From Armigeres subalbatus (lineage: Eukaryota > Arthropoda > Insecta > Diptera > Culicidae), in the NCBI RefSeq assembly GCF_024139115.2, contig NW_026942521.1:1-64000 (forward strand): DNA of 64,000 nt, written 5' to 3'. Positions 1-11,580 of this stretch are shown here, in pieces. The translations under genes and the position numbers were made by a program. The first letter of the stretch is position 1. Each line of letters starts with the position of its first letter. The notes under the pieces were generated by a model. That model was given only the letters and a program-made list of their open reading frames with translations. It was not told the DNA's origin and made no database searches.

Positions 1-1281
1 CGGAGGTGCGCAATGAGGCCCCTGTTTCGCTCTAACTAACCAATCACAAGTTATTCATGCTTGTCGACTACTGCTCGGCGCGCCAGATTCTCTGCACTTC
101 TCCACCGCTTGGCACATTCTCTGGATCCGGGGATGTGTCCCGACCGCAAACGTCTAGCATAGCTCTTCTTTCAACGTCGAAACGAGGACATACGAACAGT
201 ATGTGCTCTGCAGTTTCATCATCACCGGGGCAGTCAGGGCAGACGGGGCTCTCCGCGTACCCAAACCTGTGGAGATACTGCCGGAAGCAGCCATGGCCTG
301 ACAGAAATTGTGACAGATGGAAGTGAACTTCCCCATGGAGTTTCCCAGCCCAGCTCGATATGTTAGAGATCAGCCGGTGGGCCCACCTACCTTTAGAAGA
401 GTCATTCCACTCGCGCTGCCATCTGGCAATCGAAATCCCCGAGCTCCCCTTGTGCCACGTAGCTCGAAACACTCCTCGTATTCCCGGATTACCAGTCCGC
501 CTGGCATCATGCTCGCAATCACGCAGGCTGCATCGTGTGATATCGTGCGGTAGGCAAATATCACTCTGAGACACATCAAGCGGTACGTGCTTTCCAGCTT
601 TCACCGGTAACTGGTTACCCTCAGAGCTCTCGCCCAGGATGGGCTGCCGTACCTAAGAATAGATACGGTAAAGCCTGCCAGTAGCCTACATCTACTGGCA
701 CACACCTTGAAACTGCTGGACATCATCCTCGATAATGCTGCAACAGCAGTCGAAGCCCTCTCGCACGCATAGTCGACATGGCTGGCGAAGGTCAGCTTGT
801 CGTCCATTACGACCCCAAGGAGCTTAAAAATCTGCTTTAATGCGATCGCGACTTCACCCACGTGAATCACTGCATGACGATAATCCAATCCTCCACCGTG
901 CTGATCGCGTGTGCTGCGGTCATTTCTACCTCGGGAATTGACTCCACGTAGACCTCCAAGGTTACGTCATCTGCGAAGCCGATGATCTTAACACCAGGAG
1001 GGAACTTTAGCTTCAGAACCCCGTCATACATAAGGTTCCATAGTACCGGTCCTAGTATTAAACCTTGCGGAACTCCTGCGGTAATAGGAACGCTTCTCTG
1101 ACCGGCATCGGTGTGGTATAATAGTACACAGTTCTGGAAATAGCTTTCCAAAATCCGGTACAGGCCCACCGGCAGGCTAAGAAAGTGTAACGAGAGCGCG
1201 ATGGCATCCCAGCTTGCGCTGTTGAATGCGTTCTTCACATCAAGTGTCACTAACGCACAATATCGAATACCCTGCCTTTTT
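1..1281 (-). mobile_element. R1-like non-LTR retrotransposon, broken 3' half of ORF2
   Basis: Three overlapping minus-strand reading frames give consecutive parts of one reverse transcriptase. Positions 1250-867 carry the catalytic palm with AGVPQG and a FADD box. Positions 888-601 carry the thumb-like region (LLGVVMDD, then LRYGSPSW). Positions 604-68 carry the C-terminal zinc-knuckle region (CPDC ... DETAEHILFVCPRF). Wording such as FNSASWDAI and SYFQN fits R1-clade elements of mosquitoes. Frame changes near 880 and 603 show a dead copy. The 5' part is missing beyond about 1281, and the 3' end may lie outside the window. Confidence 0.85.
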
Positions 1282-1434
1282 TTTTGTTGGATCGCTATCT
1301 CGGCAGAAATTCCCGAGGTGTTAGGCTATCTTAAAGGTCACTGCACGGACGAGCCCAATCTTTTTCTCACTGCCAAAAATTAGAAAACAACAAGTTTTCG
1401 TGCGGTACCTAATGCCGATATATTCAAATTTCTT

Positions 1435-1485
1435 CACTTGTCATAAGACGAGGGGGGATTGTATTAACTCGTCTTATGACAAGTG
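1435..1485. repeat. short hairpin repeat
   Basis: An 18-nt stem (CACTTGTCATAAGACGAG) pairs perfectly with 1468-1485. The right arm and the following text (AACATTCCACT) resemble fragments of a scattered repeat that recurs near 11755-11800, 19790, 43500 and 46600. Confidence 0.7.
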
Positions 1486-1560
1486 AAAACATTCCACTAA
1501 AAAGCTCAAAATAATTTTCTTATCAAATTTCTTGCTTGCCTTGCTCAAGAGGTAAAATAA

Positions 1561-1697
1561 CAAAAATTAATATGCAGAATACTTTAGGCATAACATACTT
1601 AGGTATTTCAATACCAAACGAATAATAACTTGTGATGCGTCTGGTATTGTAATAACAGAGTATGTTATGCCTGAAGTATTGTGCATATTAATTTTTG
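1561..1697. mobile_element. palindromic MITE
   Basis: The whole 137-bp segment folds on itself. The left arm beginning CAAAAATTAATATGCAGAAT pairs with the right arm ending ATATTAATTTTTG with few mismatches. It sits between a second pair of inverted words (GCCTTGCTCAAGAGGTAAAA at 1538 and its near reverse complement near 1787), so it may be inserted into an older palindromic element. Confidence 0.7.
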
Positions 1698-1699
1698 GT

Positions 1700-2835
1700 C
1701 GCCATGAGATGAACCGGCCTAGGGCCGAAAATCTCGTAAATAAAGATAATAATTATCTGTTGAATTATTCAATTCTATTTTTGGAATTTTACCTCTTATG
1801 CAAGGCTGGTGCATAACAGAGTAAGGTATCAATATCAGAATTAGGTATTATTGAGGTAATATCTCCTGCTCGGAATATGGATCGACCATATGCGATGAAG
1901 CTGAAGTCTGCGATGACGCCACATTGTATTCGCCCCATAAGAAACGCATTAAAAACAAGAAATAACATTCTTTAGTTGTCGTTTTTCGTAGCAACGAGCT
2001 TTTCTAAATTTAGTGTGCATTTCAATGTTGCTTTCATGATCGAATCTCTTCTTATCTCGATGGTCCCTTCAATATCGATATGTAGATAGGCGACTGTACA
2101 TATTAGCAAAGAGAGGTTTACCATCCAAATTGCAAGCAAAAAATGAACTTAGAGTCCTCCTGTCTGGTTTTAAAAACTTGATTGAGTATTTCAAATACTG
2201 TTGGGCTGATCGGCGATCAAACATTTTTATTTACATTCACCACCACCGCCAATTAAATGCCTGACGTAGGATTATATTGCATTAAAACCATAGTGCAAGC
2301 TCCCGATAGTTATGATACCGACTAACATCAACATCCACGACCACTTTCCCTTTTATCACCTCAAGCGGTCGCGCATGAAGACGAAACAGCTTCAGTGCAA
2401 GCAAACCTTTCATCTCATCTCGATCTGATTGCCATCAGATCAACCAACAGGGATCGGTAATCATTGGACAATTATTGTCTAATCCGTTCAGAGTTTGTGC
2501 TTCTGACAGCACCGAGTAACATCAAGTTACCTAACTTTCACCATCCTCAACCACACAACGGTGATTATCAACCGCGCCTCTGATGGATTATGTGCGTTTG
2601 AATTATTCTGGGAAGTCATCGCATTGAGGCTCACCGCACCGCTGCAGTATGCTACTGGAGTGCTACCCCACAATTTGAATTAAATGCCTACTACTCGTTG
2701 GTGCCCGGATTGATCTATATCTTAAGCGGCTGGTACTTCAAGTGAGTTTACCTACACTTGAGTAGCTTGGTCTACTCGAAAAGAAGTTAGGAAAAAGAAT
2801 TGAAACAACGCTGAAGACGGTGTTAGGATTAAGTA
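1700..2835. other. no gene seen; largely unique DNA
   Basis: No supported ORF, tRNA or terminal repeat was found. The segment 2100-2720 is less AT-rich and not obviously repeated elsewhere in the window, so it may be old host intergenic DNA upstream of copy A. Confidence 0.5.
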
Positions 2836-3248
2836 GAAGTGGTCTGGTTTCATATTATACGGACCGAATCCAGATTTAAAAGATAAAATCGTGGAATTTT
2901 GTTTAACTTTGCTCAAGAGATTTTCTGCCCGAGGTTGGCTTGTCTCTTTCGATAACTCCATAATCCGAAACCCGACAGATATTCACATTTTTATGTTTAC
3001 GAATAAACAAATAATTTCCAGTCTGACTTAGATTTCCCCAATTTTCTCACATTAACGTGTTATATTTACTATGGGATATTTTTAGGTTCACCTTGATCGA
3101 ACAAAGAATTTATCAACTAGAACACAAGATCCGACTACAACTTATGAGAAATAATAAAATAAAATTACAAAACGGAACATTAGCTGCTAAGGCTGTCCCT
3201 AATCACAACACTTTCTTTGGCATACCTTTATCGAAATTGGCCTATTAC

Positions 3249-3285
3249 CAATGAATGCAACTCATTAGTCACTTTTCTATATAGG
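3249..3285 (+). promoter_or_regulatory. TATA promoter of family member A
   Basis: CTATATAGG at 3277-3285 lies about 45 nt upstream of the ATG. Just before it is an imperfect palindrome, CAATGA...TCATTAG (3249-3268), which recurs in the same relative place at B and C. Sequence resemblance only; no expression evidence. Confidence 0.6.
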
Positions 3286-3328
3286 CTCGGGTTCATGTGA
3301 CGGGATGTTATTTCCCTAACGCGACATC

Positions 3329-4199
3329 ATGCATTCGTTCGCATGGTTTCTTGTTCTGCTCTGTCATTTTTCTGTAGCAACGCTCAGCTTTGGAAAATGT
3401 GTCAAGCCAAATATACCACTGGTACAATGTCAAACTGGAACCCAAATAAGTACGTTTTTGGTAGAAATATCATCCGATTTGCGACCGTTCAACGTTCCAG
3501 ACAGCTGGGTAACTGATGACATGCTGCAGTCTCATTGTTGGCGGCTATATCTTACCTGCAATGAAAAGCTGATCAACATTATTGTAAGGTGTTTCTGTGT
3601 GCAGATCTTTAACTGCGAGTCCGTGGTAGAAGAAGCACAACTGACAAATGAAGAGCCATTCTGGAACTTGCATCAATTAGGTTTCACGTACTATAACACG
3701 TACATTCCCAACAATCATTTCGCAGGTCTAGAAGACTAGTTCGCACTATTCCAATTATTACCACTTGTATTTTATCTTAACAAAAGTTAGGATTGCCGGG
3801 ATGCCATGAACTCGTCTACTAGACTTATAAAGACATCCTACTAAACCAAGATCCATATTAATTCTATCCTCAAAAAGCCTATTATTGCTGAACAGCTGCA
3901 TACGATTTCCGAATAAGACCTGGAGCAGCGCAACCCTGACCGGATCCGTGTCAACCGAACCGAATAACAACACGTTTGCAGCGGATTTTCTGGAACCGAG
4001 ACACAATCCTTCAGTCAATCATAGCTGGCTGACTTGTAACTACTTTAGCGAGAAGCTGTACGTCCGAGAGACCAGCAGTGATCGGCTTAAAAGATTTGTT
4101 CTGAAATTGGGCGGAGCACTGATGGTGGCCTGCATGCTGTTATCTGTTTTTTGGTTATTGCTAAATGGATGTAGAACGATGCGGTTCTGTTCGCTGTGA
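3329..4199 (+). pseudogene. 8-Cys membrane glycoprotein family, member A (probable pseudogene or spliced gene)
   Basis: The first segment (3329-3739 with stop) encodes a signal peptide (MHSFAWFLVLLCHFSV) and the ectodomain core with SHCWRLYLTCNEKLIN and a C-F-C pair. The second segment (from about 3885 to 4199) encodes SCIRFPNKT, NYFSEKLYVRET and a membrane helix. Between them lies a GT...AG segment (3726-3895) with a branch-like TCCTACTAAAC. Removing it joins the text exactly as in intact member C. However, the first segment is 4 nt shorter than C between the YY and the junction, so simple splicing shifts the frame. Unspliced, it encodes a 136-residue secreted form. An alternative donor at CAC/GTACTA would keep frame but drop about 12 residues. 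Function unknown. Confidence 0.65.
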
Positions 4200-4633
4200 A
4201 TTTTCTGTGTGGGCAATATTAGACACAAAAGAAAAGGTAAGGCATTATGGCAGCATGTAATAGCACATTTTCCAAATGTAATCGCAATATGAATGTTCTG
4301 TTGCATATGAATATACTTGCGTCCGTGTTGTCCGGAGCAATCCGGACAGCCACCAGACAGAGTTTATGATCCCTCCTATTCTTTCAGTGTCCCGTTTAGA
4401 AGACAAAAAAGCTTCTTCCCCTCCTCTACAATCAACACCAATGTTATCCATCCGCAATCCGCAAAACCAAGGAGCATGTAAAACTTGTTGTTGATGAACA
4501 CTAAGTTATGCGTCGCTATAAGCATGTTGTCAAACAGACCTGGTAAGATTTCAAACAAATTTTTAGACCAGCCAGTAGACTAGTTGCTGCAATACCAGAA
4601 ACAGAAAGCACTTCAGAGAAATCAAAAAAAAAA

Positions 4634-4826
4634 TTGAAAATGATTCTGAAGTTGCCTCTGTGGTATAGTACCAATGAACTTCATAGAATTTCTAATATTG
4701 AGATATTGCAACAAATGTCCAATCAAATAACTTCCAATTTTATACAGAAATCATCTATTGCAACGATTAGCCTTGTACCCTTGGTATAAATTAGGTTAAG
4801 TTTAGTTAAAGTTCCTTCTTCTTCTC
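4634..4826 (+). mobile_element. Jockey-like LINE, 3' end fragment
   Basis: About 190 nt matching 19142-19338. In the better copy this encodes PPWYSTTELHRISNIEI and similar text, which looks like the extreme C-terminus of a Jockey-group ORF2, followed by a short 3' UTR (GGTTAAGTTTAGTTAAAG). Here it lies downstream of member A; the other copy lies upstream of member C. Confidence 0.6.
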
Positions 4827-4886
4827 AATGGCATTACATCCCCCACTACTGGGACATTGCCGCCTCGCTGCTTAGTGTTCATTCAT
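4815..4886 (+). repeat. fragment of an abundant mosquito interspersed repeat
   Basis: The text GGCATTACATCCCCCACTAC then GGGACATTGCCGCCTCGCTG and TTAGTGTTCATT matches, from memory, a very common Aedes repeat associated with tRNA-type SINEs. It is truncated on both sides. Confidence 0.45.
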
Positions 4887-4889
4887 TGC

Positions 4890-5400
4890 AAGAAAAATTT
4901 GGAATCCAGGATTATTCAAAGCGCCTCCAATGAATATTTTCCTGGCAAATGATCAAAGGCAGCTATTGTGAAATTTGCAATGTTATGTTTATATTTATTT
5001 ATGACATTTCGTCCTGAATCATTCTACGCGAAATGAACAATTCCAAAAAATATTTTACTACACATGAAAGGATGTCTTGCCGAACAGAAAAAAATCAGTT
5101 ATGTTTAAAGTTTACGAGTTTTCGGGCCGCAAGAACTATGCCTAAGGGTTTGACAAACCGTCCTCTGGTCAGTGAAAACCCCAAAAATTCAATGCAATTT
5201 CCATATAATTTCCTGATAGATCTCTCAACATCACCTTGAAACTCCAAAATTTGTTTCGTGAAGATGCCAATTATTTCCATGAAAATTCCATACAATATCT
5301 TGTTGAAATTTTGAAAAGCTCTCTGTAAAAACTAAGCGTGTGAATTGCGAAGGAATTCCCGTTAAAATTCAAAAAAATCTAATTGAAATTGAAATTTTGA
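4890..5400. other. no gene; degenerate GAATTTC-type repeats
   Basis: AT-rich. From about 5130 the text is a decayed series of phrases like TTCCATGAAAATTCCA spaced roughly 30 nt apart, as also at 6240-6510, 8065-8700, 16270-16440 and 17130-17480. No coding sign. Confidence 0.5.
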
Positions 5401-6074
5401 GCAGAAAAGAGTCGTTCGGCAGAAAGCCACCAGGCTGAAAGTTGTTAGGCCGAATATGTCGTTTAACCAAAAAAACTATTTGGTAGAAGCCTTCCCGAGC
5501 AAACCAATAACTTTTATTTTATGTTGTGAAATCATCGATTATGTTTACTTAATTTGATATCTTTTTGGTCGTTTTAACGGTTAAAATAACAAAATGTAAT
5601 AGCAGAAATATCTTACTATGACATTCAATCATAAACTATTCCTGCTGTCGATGAGAGCAAATCGAAAACTAATTTTGATATTGGTTTCCGATAACAAAAT
5701 AAAACACAATTTGATGTCATATGACTCATATCATTCAATTTAGTAATCTACACCCAATATTTTTTTTACACCGTTGATATTCTTTAATTTCCCGGTTAAC
5801 CTGATTTTTCACATCTTTGAAATACCACCTAAATTTTCTTTGATTTTTTGTGATTTTTTTCATGGAATTAACTCATAGTTTCATCAACGCTAAAGGTCGT
5901 AATCAACTAAAACCCACCCGTGTAAAAAAGAACCGGGTGTACAGCAAAATGAGATCAAAATATGTAATCATAATGTTTTATAAATATTTGAAAACGAACT
6001 CAATTTGATGTCAAACTCAAAATATGTTTTCTATATGATCTCATTATGTTTTCAGACTTCGCTAGGATATCTAG

Positions 6075-6215
6075 CCTAAAGTTATTTGGCCAAGAATGTC
6101 ATTTGGTCGAACAGTTCCTTTGGCTAAAAAAATCGTGAATATGTCCTTCGGCCGAAATAGTCGTTTGGTCGAAAAGGACATTCGGTCGAAAATGTCGTTC
6201 GTCTGAATTGGTCAT
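6075..6215. repeat. GGCCGAA-type minisatellite, short block
   Basis: Imperfect copies of a roughly 20-nt phrase (TTTGGTCGAAAATGTC-like) occur here and at 5404-5480. They are the same family as the long block from about 6750 to 7740. Confidence 0.6.
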
Positions 6216-6749
6216 TTTGGATATTTTTAAGACAATAACGGGATAATCTTTTGATTTTCGCCTCAAAATTTTAACGAAAGATTTCCAGTTTTTCCAGAAT
6301 AGCTATTCGAAAATTATTTTCAGATTTTCCACGGAAACTACTTTCAAGTATCGAGAACTCTTTGGATTTACCAAGGAAAGTTGTTTGGAATTTGCATGAG
6401 AATCTCTTCAGATTTTTCACGAGAAGTTGTTCCAAATTTCTTTCGGAATACCCACGGAGTGTTCCTATTGAGTTTCTGTTGAGTATTCTTTGAAATTCAC
6501 ACAGAAAATTGTGTCTGGTAAAAGAGATGATTTACGTTGACTTCCCCAATCTAGATATATAACACGGTTAGTTTTTTTATCCGTTATTAGAGTGATTTTT
6601 TCGCAGGGAGAAGTTCATCACTAAACGACTAGTTTGGCATAGCCAACTTTAAAACATCGAAAAAAGGCTTGGAATTTTTGAGGATTTTTTTGGATTTCTT
6701 CAGAAATTTTTTTCTATTTTCGATTAGAAATTCTTGGTAAGTTCCATTG

Positions 6750-7740
6750 ACCGAAAGCGACAGACTGCCGAACTGGAAATTTGGCCGAAAAATCCATTTG
6801 TTCTACCAGGTTGTCCGGCCGAAACGATCATTGATCAAAAATGCCATTTTGCAAAAATAGTTTTTTGATAGAATGGGCCATTTGGCCGAAAAAATCATTT
6901 GGTTCAACGGGTAATACGGCCAAGTTTCAATGACTGATCCTCGTACTGAACGGGTAATATGGTCAGAAATGGCCATTTGTTTGGCGAAATGGTCTTTTTG
7001 TCTATTGACCATTGAACAAAACTCCGTGGCCTCTATATTTTTAAGTCGATACTGGCCTTTAGGCCAAAAGACATCTAACCAGGTACCATTTAGCAAAACT
7101 ATACGTTTCATGGAAACTGTTATCAGGTCAAAACTGGTTTGACCGAAAATCTTTGACCTGTGGCAATGGCAAAAGGAAAATTTTGGCAGACTTGTAAAAA
7201 GTTGTTAACCCTAACTATTTGGCTAAATTTGACTATTTGCCGTTTGGATGGAAAAGTCGTTTGACCGAATATAGATCATTTGACCAAAAATGACGTTTGG
7301 TAAAAAATGTCATTCTGTAGAAAGAGCCATTTGGCCCAAAAATGTACTTTCTGCAACCTTTTTTGAAAAGTGTTGTTCGGCGGAATTGATCATTTTTACA
7401 ATAAGACGTTTATCCGAATATCAATTCGGCTTAATGGGATTTGGTTAGATGGCTTTTGGCTTCAAGGCCAGTATCAACTTGCAAAGTGGAGAGGCTACGA
7501 AATTTCGTTCAAGGGTCGTTTGACAATTAGCCTTTTCAACTTAAAAGTTATTAGGCCAAATGGATGGATATTTGGGATTAAATTAACCGTTCAGTTATTG
7601 ACATTTGGCCGTATAACCTGTTGGTCTAAACTATATTTTCGGTCAAATATTCCATTCTGCCAAACGACCATTTCGGCCAAACAGCATTTTATGGCTGATT
7701 ATATTCGGCCAAACGACTATTTGGGCTAATTTACCAGTTC
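6750..7740. repeat. GGCCGAA minisatellite, long degenerate block
   Basis: Dozens of decayed, self-complementary phrases of about 20-22 nt built on CATTTGGCCGAAAATG and TTTGGTCGAA. The short ORFs in it arise from the repeat and are not genes. Both orientations of GGCCGAA/TTCGGCC are present. Confidence 0.7.
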
Positions 7741-7795
7741 GGCCGTGTGTCGCTTGCAGCCAATGGGATTTTCCAACAAATTCTTTTGGACAATA

Positions 7796-8060
7796 CATTA
7801 GTCGTTCGATAACTGCAACATGTTTTCGTTTCAGTTAGCCAATGGCGTTCGATAACTGCGACGCATTCAAGACGGCAAACTATTGTCAGACGGCGTCAGA
7901 ATAGAAGTGCACCTGAATGTTCAGCGCTATGCAGCGCTATGCATCGACATTGACATCGTTTTGAAGCTCAGCTGTCCGATAACTGCAAAACTGATGTAAC
8001 TATCGAAATACTGTTAAAAGCATTGCAGTTAAATTACTTTCAGTTATCGAACGTCTAATG
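7796..8060. mobile_element. TA-flanked MITE
   Basis: Terminal inverted repeats CATTAGTCGTTCGATAACTG (left) and the reverse complement of CATTAGACGTTCGATAACTG (right) are bordered by TA on both sides (7794-7795, 8061-8062), as in Tc1/mariner-type MITEs. The interior has the same GTTCGATAACTGC phrase again and no ORF. Confidence 0.75.
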
Positions 8061-8064
8061 TACA

Positions 8065-8700
8065 AAGAATTTCCCGTAGAAACCCAATAATTTCGACCAA
8101 TTTTTCGTGGAAACATTTTGAACAATCCTCCCCGGAAATTCTAAAGAAGTTTCCGTTAAACTTATGGACAATTTCTCGTGAACATTCCAGAGATTTTTTC
8201 TTGAAAACTCTGCAGTTTCCCGCGGAGATTCTTAAGAACTTACTGTTTTATTGTTGGCCATGCCAAGCTAGCCGTCTTTATTATTCTAGACTGAGAAAGC
8301 CAACGATTAAACACCCATTCTACCAATCGCACTCTCCTACAATTATCAAGAATTTTCTGTGAAAATTTCGAAGAATACTCAACAGAAATTCAACAGGAAC
8401 TTTTCGTAAATTTCTGAAGTTTTTCCTGTAGAAGTTAAGAACATTTTTTTGTGAAAATTCTTAAGTTTCTCATGCAAATTGCGACGATTTTTCTGCTGAA
8501 ATTCCAAACAATTTTATTTGGGAATTACAAAGACCTTCTCTTGGTAATTCCAAAGATTGCTCGAAAATATTTTCCAAATAAAAAAATCTATAATTTTTTC
8601 GAGAAGTTCATTAGATTTTTCATGCGAAATTCAAAAGATTTTTCTTTTAATGTCTTGAAAATATCCCGAAAAAATGAAAAAAAAAACCTTAGAAAATCGT
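8065..8700. repeat. degenerate tandem array of about 30-nt units
   Basis: Repeated phrases such as TTCCGTAGAAATTCC and AGAATTTTTCTGTGAAA recur roughly every 30 nt with heavy decay. The ORF-like stretch at 8451-8702 is lysine/phenylalanine-rich repeat read-through, not a supported gene. Confidence 0.6.
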
Positions 8701-8705
8701 AATGA

Positions 8706-8775
8706 AAAAATCGCCACGCCGATTCACGCCGCCGCCGCCGCCGACCAAAATGTTAACAAACACCGCCGCCGACGA
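8706..8775. repeat. GCC-rich simple repeat
   Basis: A run of GCCGCCGCC units with interruptions (CACGCCGATTCACGCCGCC...GCCGCCGACGAA), conspicuously GC-rich against AT-rich surroundings. Confidence 0.7.
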
Positions 8776-8779
8776 ATAT

Positions 8780-9345
8780 CGGACCGGCGCACACCTCTAG
8801 TGGCAGGCTCAATAAGCCGTCTGTAAAACCAACCGATACGAAGTGGGGAATCCTCCGCGTATATCGTACATCAACTCCAGCGTACATTCGCACCTCAAAC
8901 AAAAAGTCCAATGCGTTTCGGGTTAGTTGACTCCGGCCTTCAATCTTTTCATGTCTGTGTACGTCAAATCATTGGACTTTACGGCAGCTGATTTGTTGTT
9001 ATGTTTGAACTGCATTCAACGCACACTATGTGTAATTTGTTCTATGCGGGGATATTCCTCTGCGCGTTATTTCCGCGAAGCTATCCAAATTTTTCTTTTT
9101 CTCCGTAATACTTTCACAGTTATTAACCGCGAGGTTTCTAAGCCAAGCTAACATTTTTGCATTCGTATATCATGAGGTCAAAACGTAACACGTGTAATTC
9201 CTACATGGTTCAATTCAACCAGAGGAAAATCCTAACTGCCAGAGGCAATTGAAATGCATTAACAATAACTAAAAATGTATCATAGCAAATAAAGATGATA
9301 GTGTTATGAAAACACGGTACACCTAGTCTATGAGATGAATGCATG
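8780..9345. other. no gene; contains a SINE-associated repeat fragment
   Basis: Positions about 9117-9180 read GTTATTAACCGCGAGGTTTC, then AAGCCAAGC and GCATTCGTATATCATGAGG. From memory this is part of an abundant Aedes tRNA-derived SINE family. The rest shows nothing I can assign. Confidence 0.45.
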
Positions 9346-9353
9346 TATTAGAT

Positions 9354-10542
9354 CAGCGGTTCTCAACCTTTTTCTTGAGAGGTAACCCTTCGTGTTTTTG
9401 TTTTCATTGAGGTACCCCCTATTTTAATAAGCGTAACTCATAAGATTATCTTGAAAGAATTCTTTCGAACCTATTGAAAAGAGACTTTTGAGCATCTTGA
9501 AATAACGTTTCTGAACATTTTGAAAGTAGGCTCCAAAGCTTCTCGAAGAAAGAGTTCCGCGTCCCGCCAAAGGAAGTTTTTGAGCCTCTTGAAAGGGGTT
9601 TCCGACCCTTTGGTGGTTTTCAGCCATTGCTGAGCCTTTTGAAGGGCCTCAAAAGGGAGTTTCCGAGGGTTTTAAAAGGAGGCTTCCAAGCCACATGAAA
9701 GGGGTTATTCGAGCCTTTTAAAAGGAGGCTTTGAGGATCTTGAAATGACGCTGTTGAGCCGTTTGAAAGTTGACTTCTTGAAAGAAGAATTCCGAGCAAC
9801 GAAGATCCATTCGAAAGGAAAATTCCGAGCCACTTGAATGGGAGCTTCCGAGCATCTTGGAACTGGGCTTCCGAGCCACTCGTGTGTCGTAATGGTTGAG
9901 GATTCCGAGCCCCTCGAATGGAGGATTCTGAGCCCCTTAAAAGGGGGCTTCCGAGCCTCACGAAAAAGGGTCTTTCTAGCCTCTTGAAATGAGGCTTTGT
10001 GCATCTTGAAATGACATTTCTGAGCCTTTTTAAAGTAGGCTCCAAAGCTTCTCTAAGGAAGAATTCCGAGCCCCTCCAAAGGAAGTTTTTGAGCCACTTG
10101 GAAGGGGGGAGCCACGTAGAAGGAGGCTACCAAGAGCTGAGTGAAGAGCCAATGAAAGCCTTATGCCTCAAGTCAAGGTTTCTGAACCCTTAAATTTATT
10201 ATTTTAGTTAAGAAGCATATTCTTAACATATTTCATAATTTTGTTTCGATTAAATAGATTGTTTTTAAAGATTTATTTGATCTTTTGTCCCACAGCCCTG
10301 CATACATTGTGTTGGCTGTGGTGGACATGGTTCGATATGTTTTTATTTACTTATTGCTATGCATATTATGTTCAATTCAAAGTCTTGGAATACAAATTCA
10401 TACAATTAAGAAATCTTTACCAATAGTTTTTTTTTAGTAAGAATTGTAATACGTCCGCCATTACGCAATTTCGTCCGAGGTACCCCCTGGGGTCAGCGAA
10501 GGTACCCCCGGGGGTACATGTACCTCAGGTTGAGAACCGCTG
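9354..10542. mobile_element. non-autonomous hAT element with internal tandem array
   Basis: Ends are CAGCGGTTCTCAACCT and its inverse AGGTTGAGAACCGCTG. They are flanked by a perfect 8-bp target duplication TATTAGAT (9346-9353 and 10543-10550), diagnostic of hAT. The interior from about 9590 to 10140 is a tandem array of roughly 30-nt units of the type TTCCGAGCCTCTTGAAAGGA. No transposase ORF is present; the ORFs inside are repeat translations. A second member in opposite orientation starts at 23851. Confidence 0.9.
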
Positions 10543-10671
10543 TATTAGATAATGAGCAAATAAAAATATTTAAAAAATAGAGAAATCAAATGAGAAATAG
10601 ATTCGAATCGGATCCGTTCGAAAATATTATTCACCTGAATTCGAAATAGTCGTTTGTTTTTAATAATTCTA

Positions 10672-11580
10672 GACCAACATTTGAAAAGGGCGTAACAGCC
10701 AAAATTTATTCCTTCTGATTCTTCGTCTACATATATAGCTATTAGGGTGGTTCAAAAAATCGATTTTGCTCCACAGTGCTCATCTGATTCTTTACCATGT
10801 TCTGAGTGTCCTCTGAAAATTTGAGCTCATTTGGATTAAAACTGATTTAGCACAAGCCGTTTCAAGTTTGCATGCAAATTAATATGGGGGAATTTATTTT
10901 CTCATTATACTGTTGTTGACGCTTCCCAATCAAGCGCATGTTAAAAGAAAACCTACATAGCTAAAAGGAATACTCAACAGCTTTCACTCAGAGAAAACCG
11001 CATCTCAATTAATCGTTCCAATAATTAGTAATCGAATTTAATCTATACCGTGGTTTTCTGGAGCTAATTGCATAACTCATCAACAGGCAACATTGCTGCT
11101 CGTGGCGCGAAAGATAGCACACACAAATTCAGGCTACTATGTTGCACTGCACATTTCAGTGATGCCCTCAAAGAAGTTTAACGATCATGACTAAAGATTC
11201 GCAACCTGTCTTAAAATCGATTACTAATTATTGGGGCGGTCAATCAACATGCGGTTTTCATTGGGTGAAAGCTGTTGAGTATTCCTTTTAGCTATGTAGG
11301 TTTTCTTTTAACCTGCGCTTAATGGGGAAACGTCAATAACAGTATAATGAAAAAATAAATTTCCCCATACTAATTTGCATGCAAACTTGAAACGGCTTGT
11401 GCTAAATCAGTTTTAATCCAAATGAGCTCAAATTTTCAGAGGACACTCAGAACATGCTAATGAATCAGATGAGCACTGTGGAGCAAAATCGATTTTTTGA
11501 ACCACCCTAATAGCTATATATGTGGACGAAGAATCAGAAGGAATAAATTTTGGCTGTTACGCCCTTTTCAAATGTTGGTC
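10672..11580. mobile_element. palindromic MITE, interrupted copy
   Basis: Ends GACCAACATTTGAAAAGGGC and its reverse complement are flanked by TA (10670-10671, 11581-11582). Uninterrupted relatives of 134 bp lie at 11853-11986 and 19884-20017. Here the centre is split by a 763-bp insertion at 10745-11507. Confidence 0.8.
10745..11507. mobile_element. long-arm foldback MITE nested in another MITE
   Basis: Starts GGGTGGTTCAAAAAATCGAT and ends with the exact inverse, with TA at both junctions. The inverted arms are about 290 nt or more: text from 10745 to about 11030 recurs inverted up to 11507 with small differences. Only about 190 nt of unique centre remains. No ORF. Confidence 0.8.

Larger units (their letters stand above)
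2840..4565 (+). repeat. segmental duplication, copy A
   Basis: This block matches 12136-14000 nearly colinearly: upstream DNA, TATA promoter, both coding segments, the intron-like spacer and about 350 nt of 3' flank. Copy B has about 140 nt extra near 13605-13748 in the 3' flank. Homology ends near the phrase GACCTGG-AAGATTTCAAACA in both copies. Confidence 0.85.

Noticed and set aside
9620..10193. ORFs of 60-141 codons with repeated EARKPPFK/RLGSP text
   Set aside because: They are translations of the tandem array inside the non-autonomous hAT; the same is true at 24242-25361.
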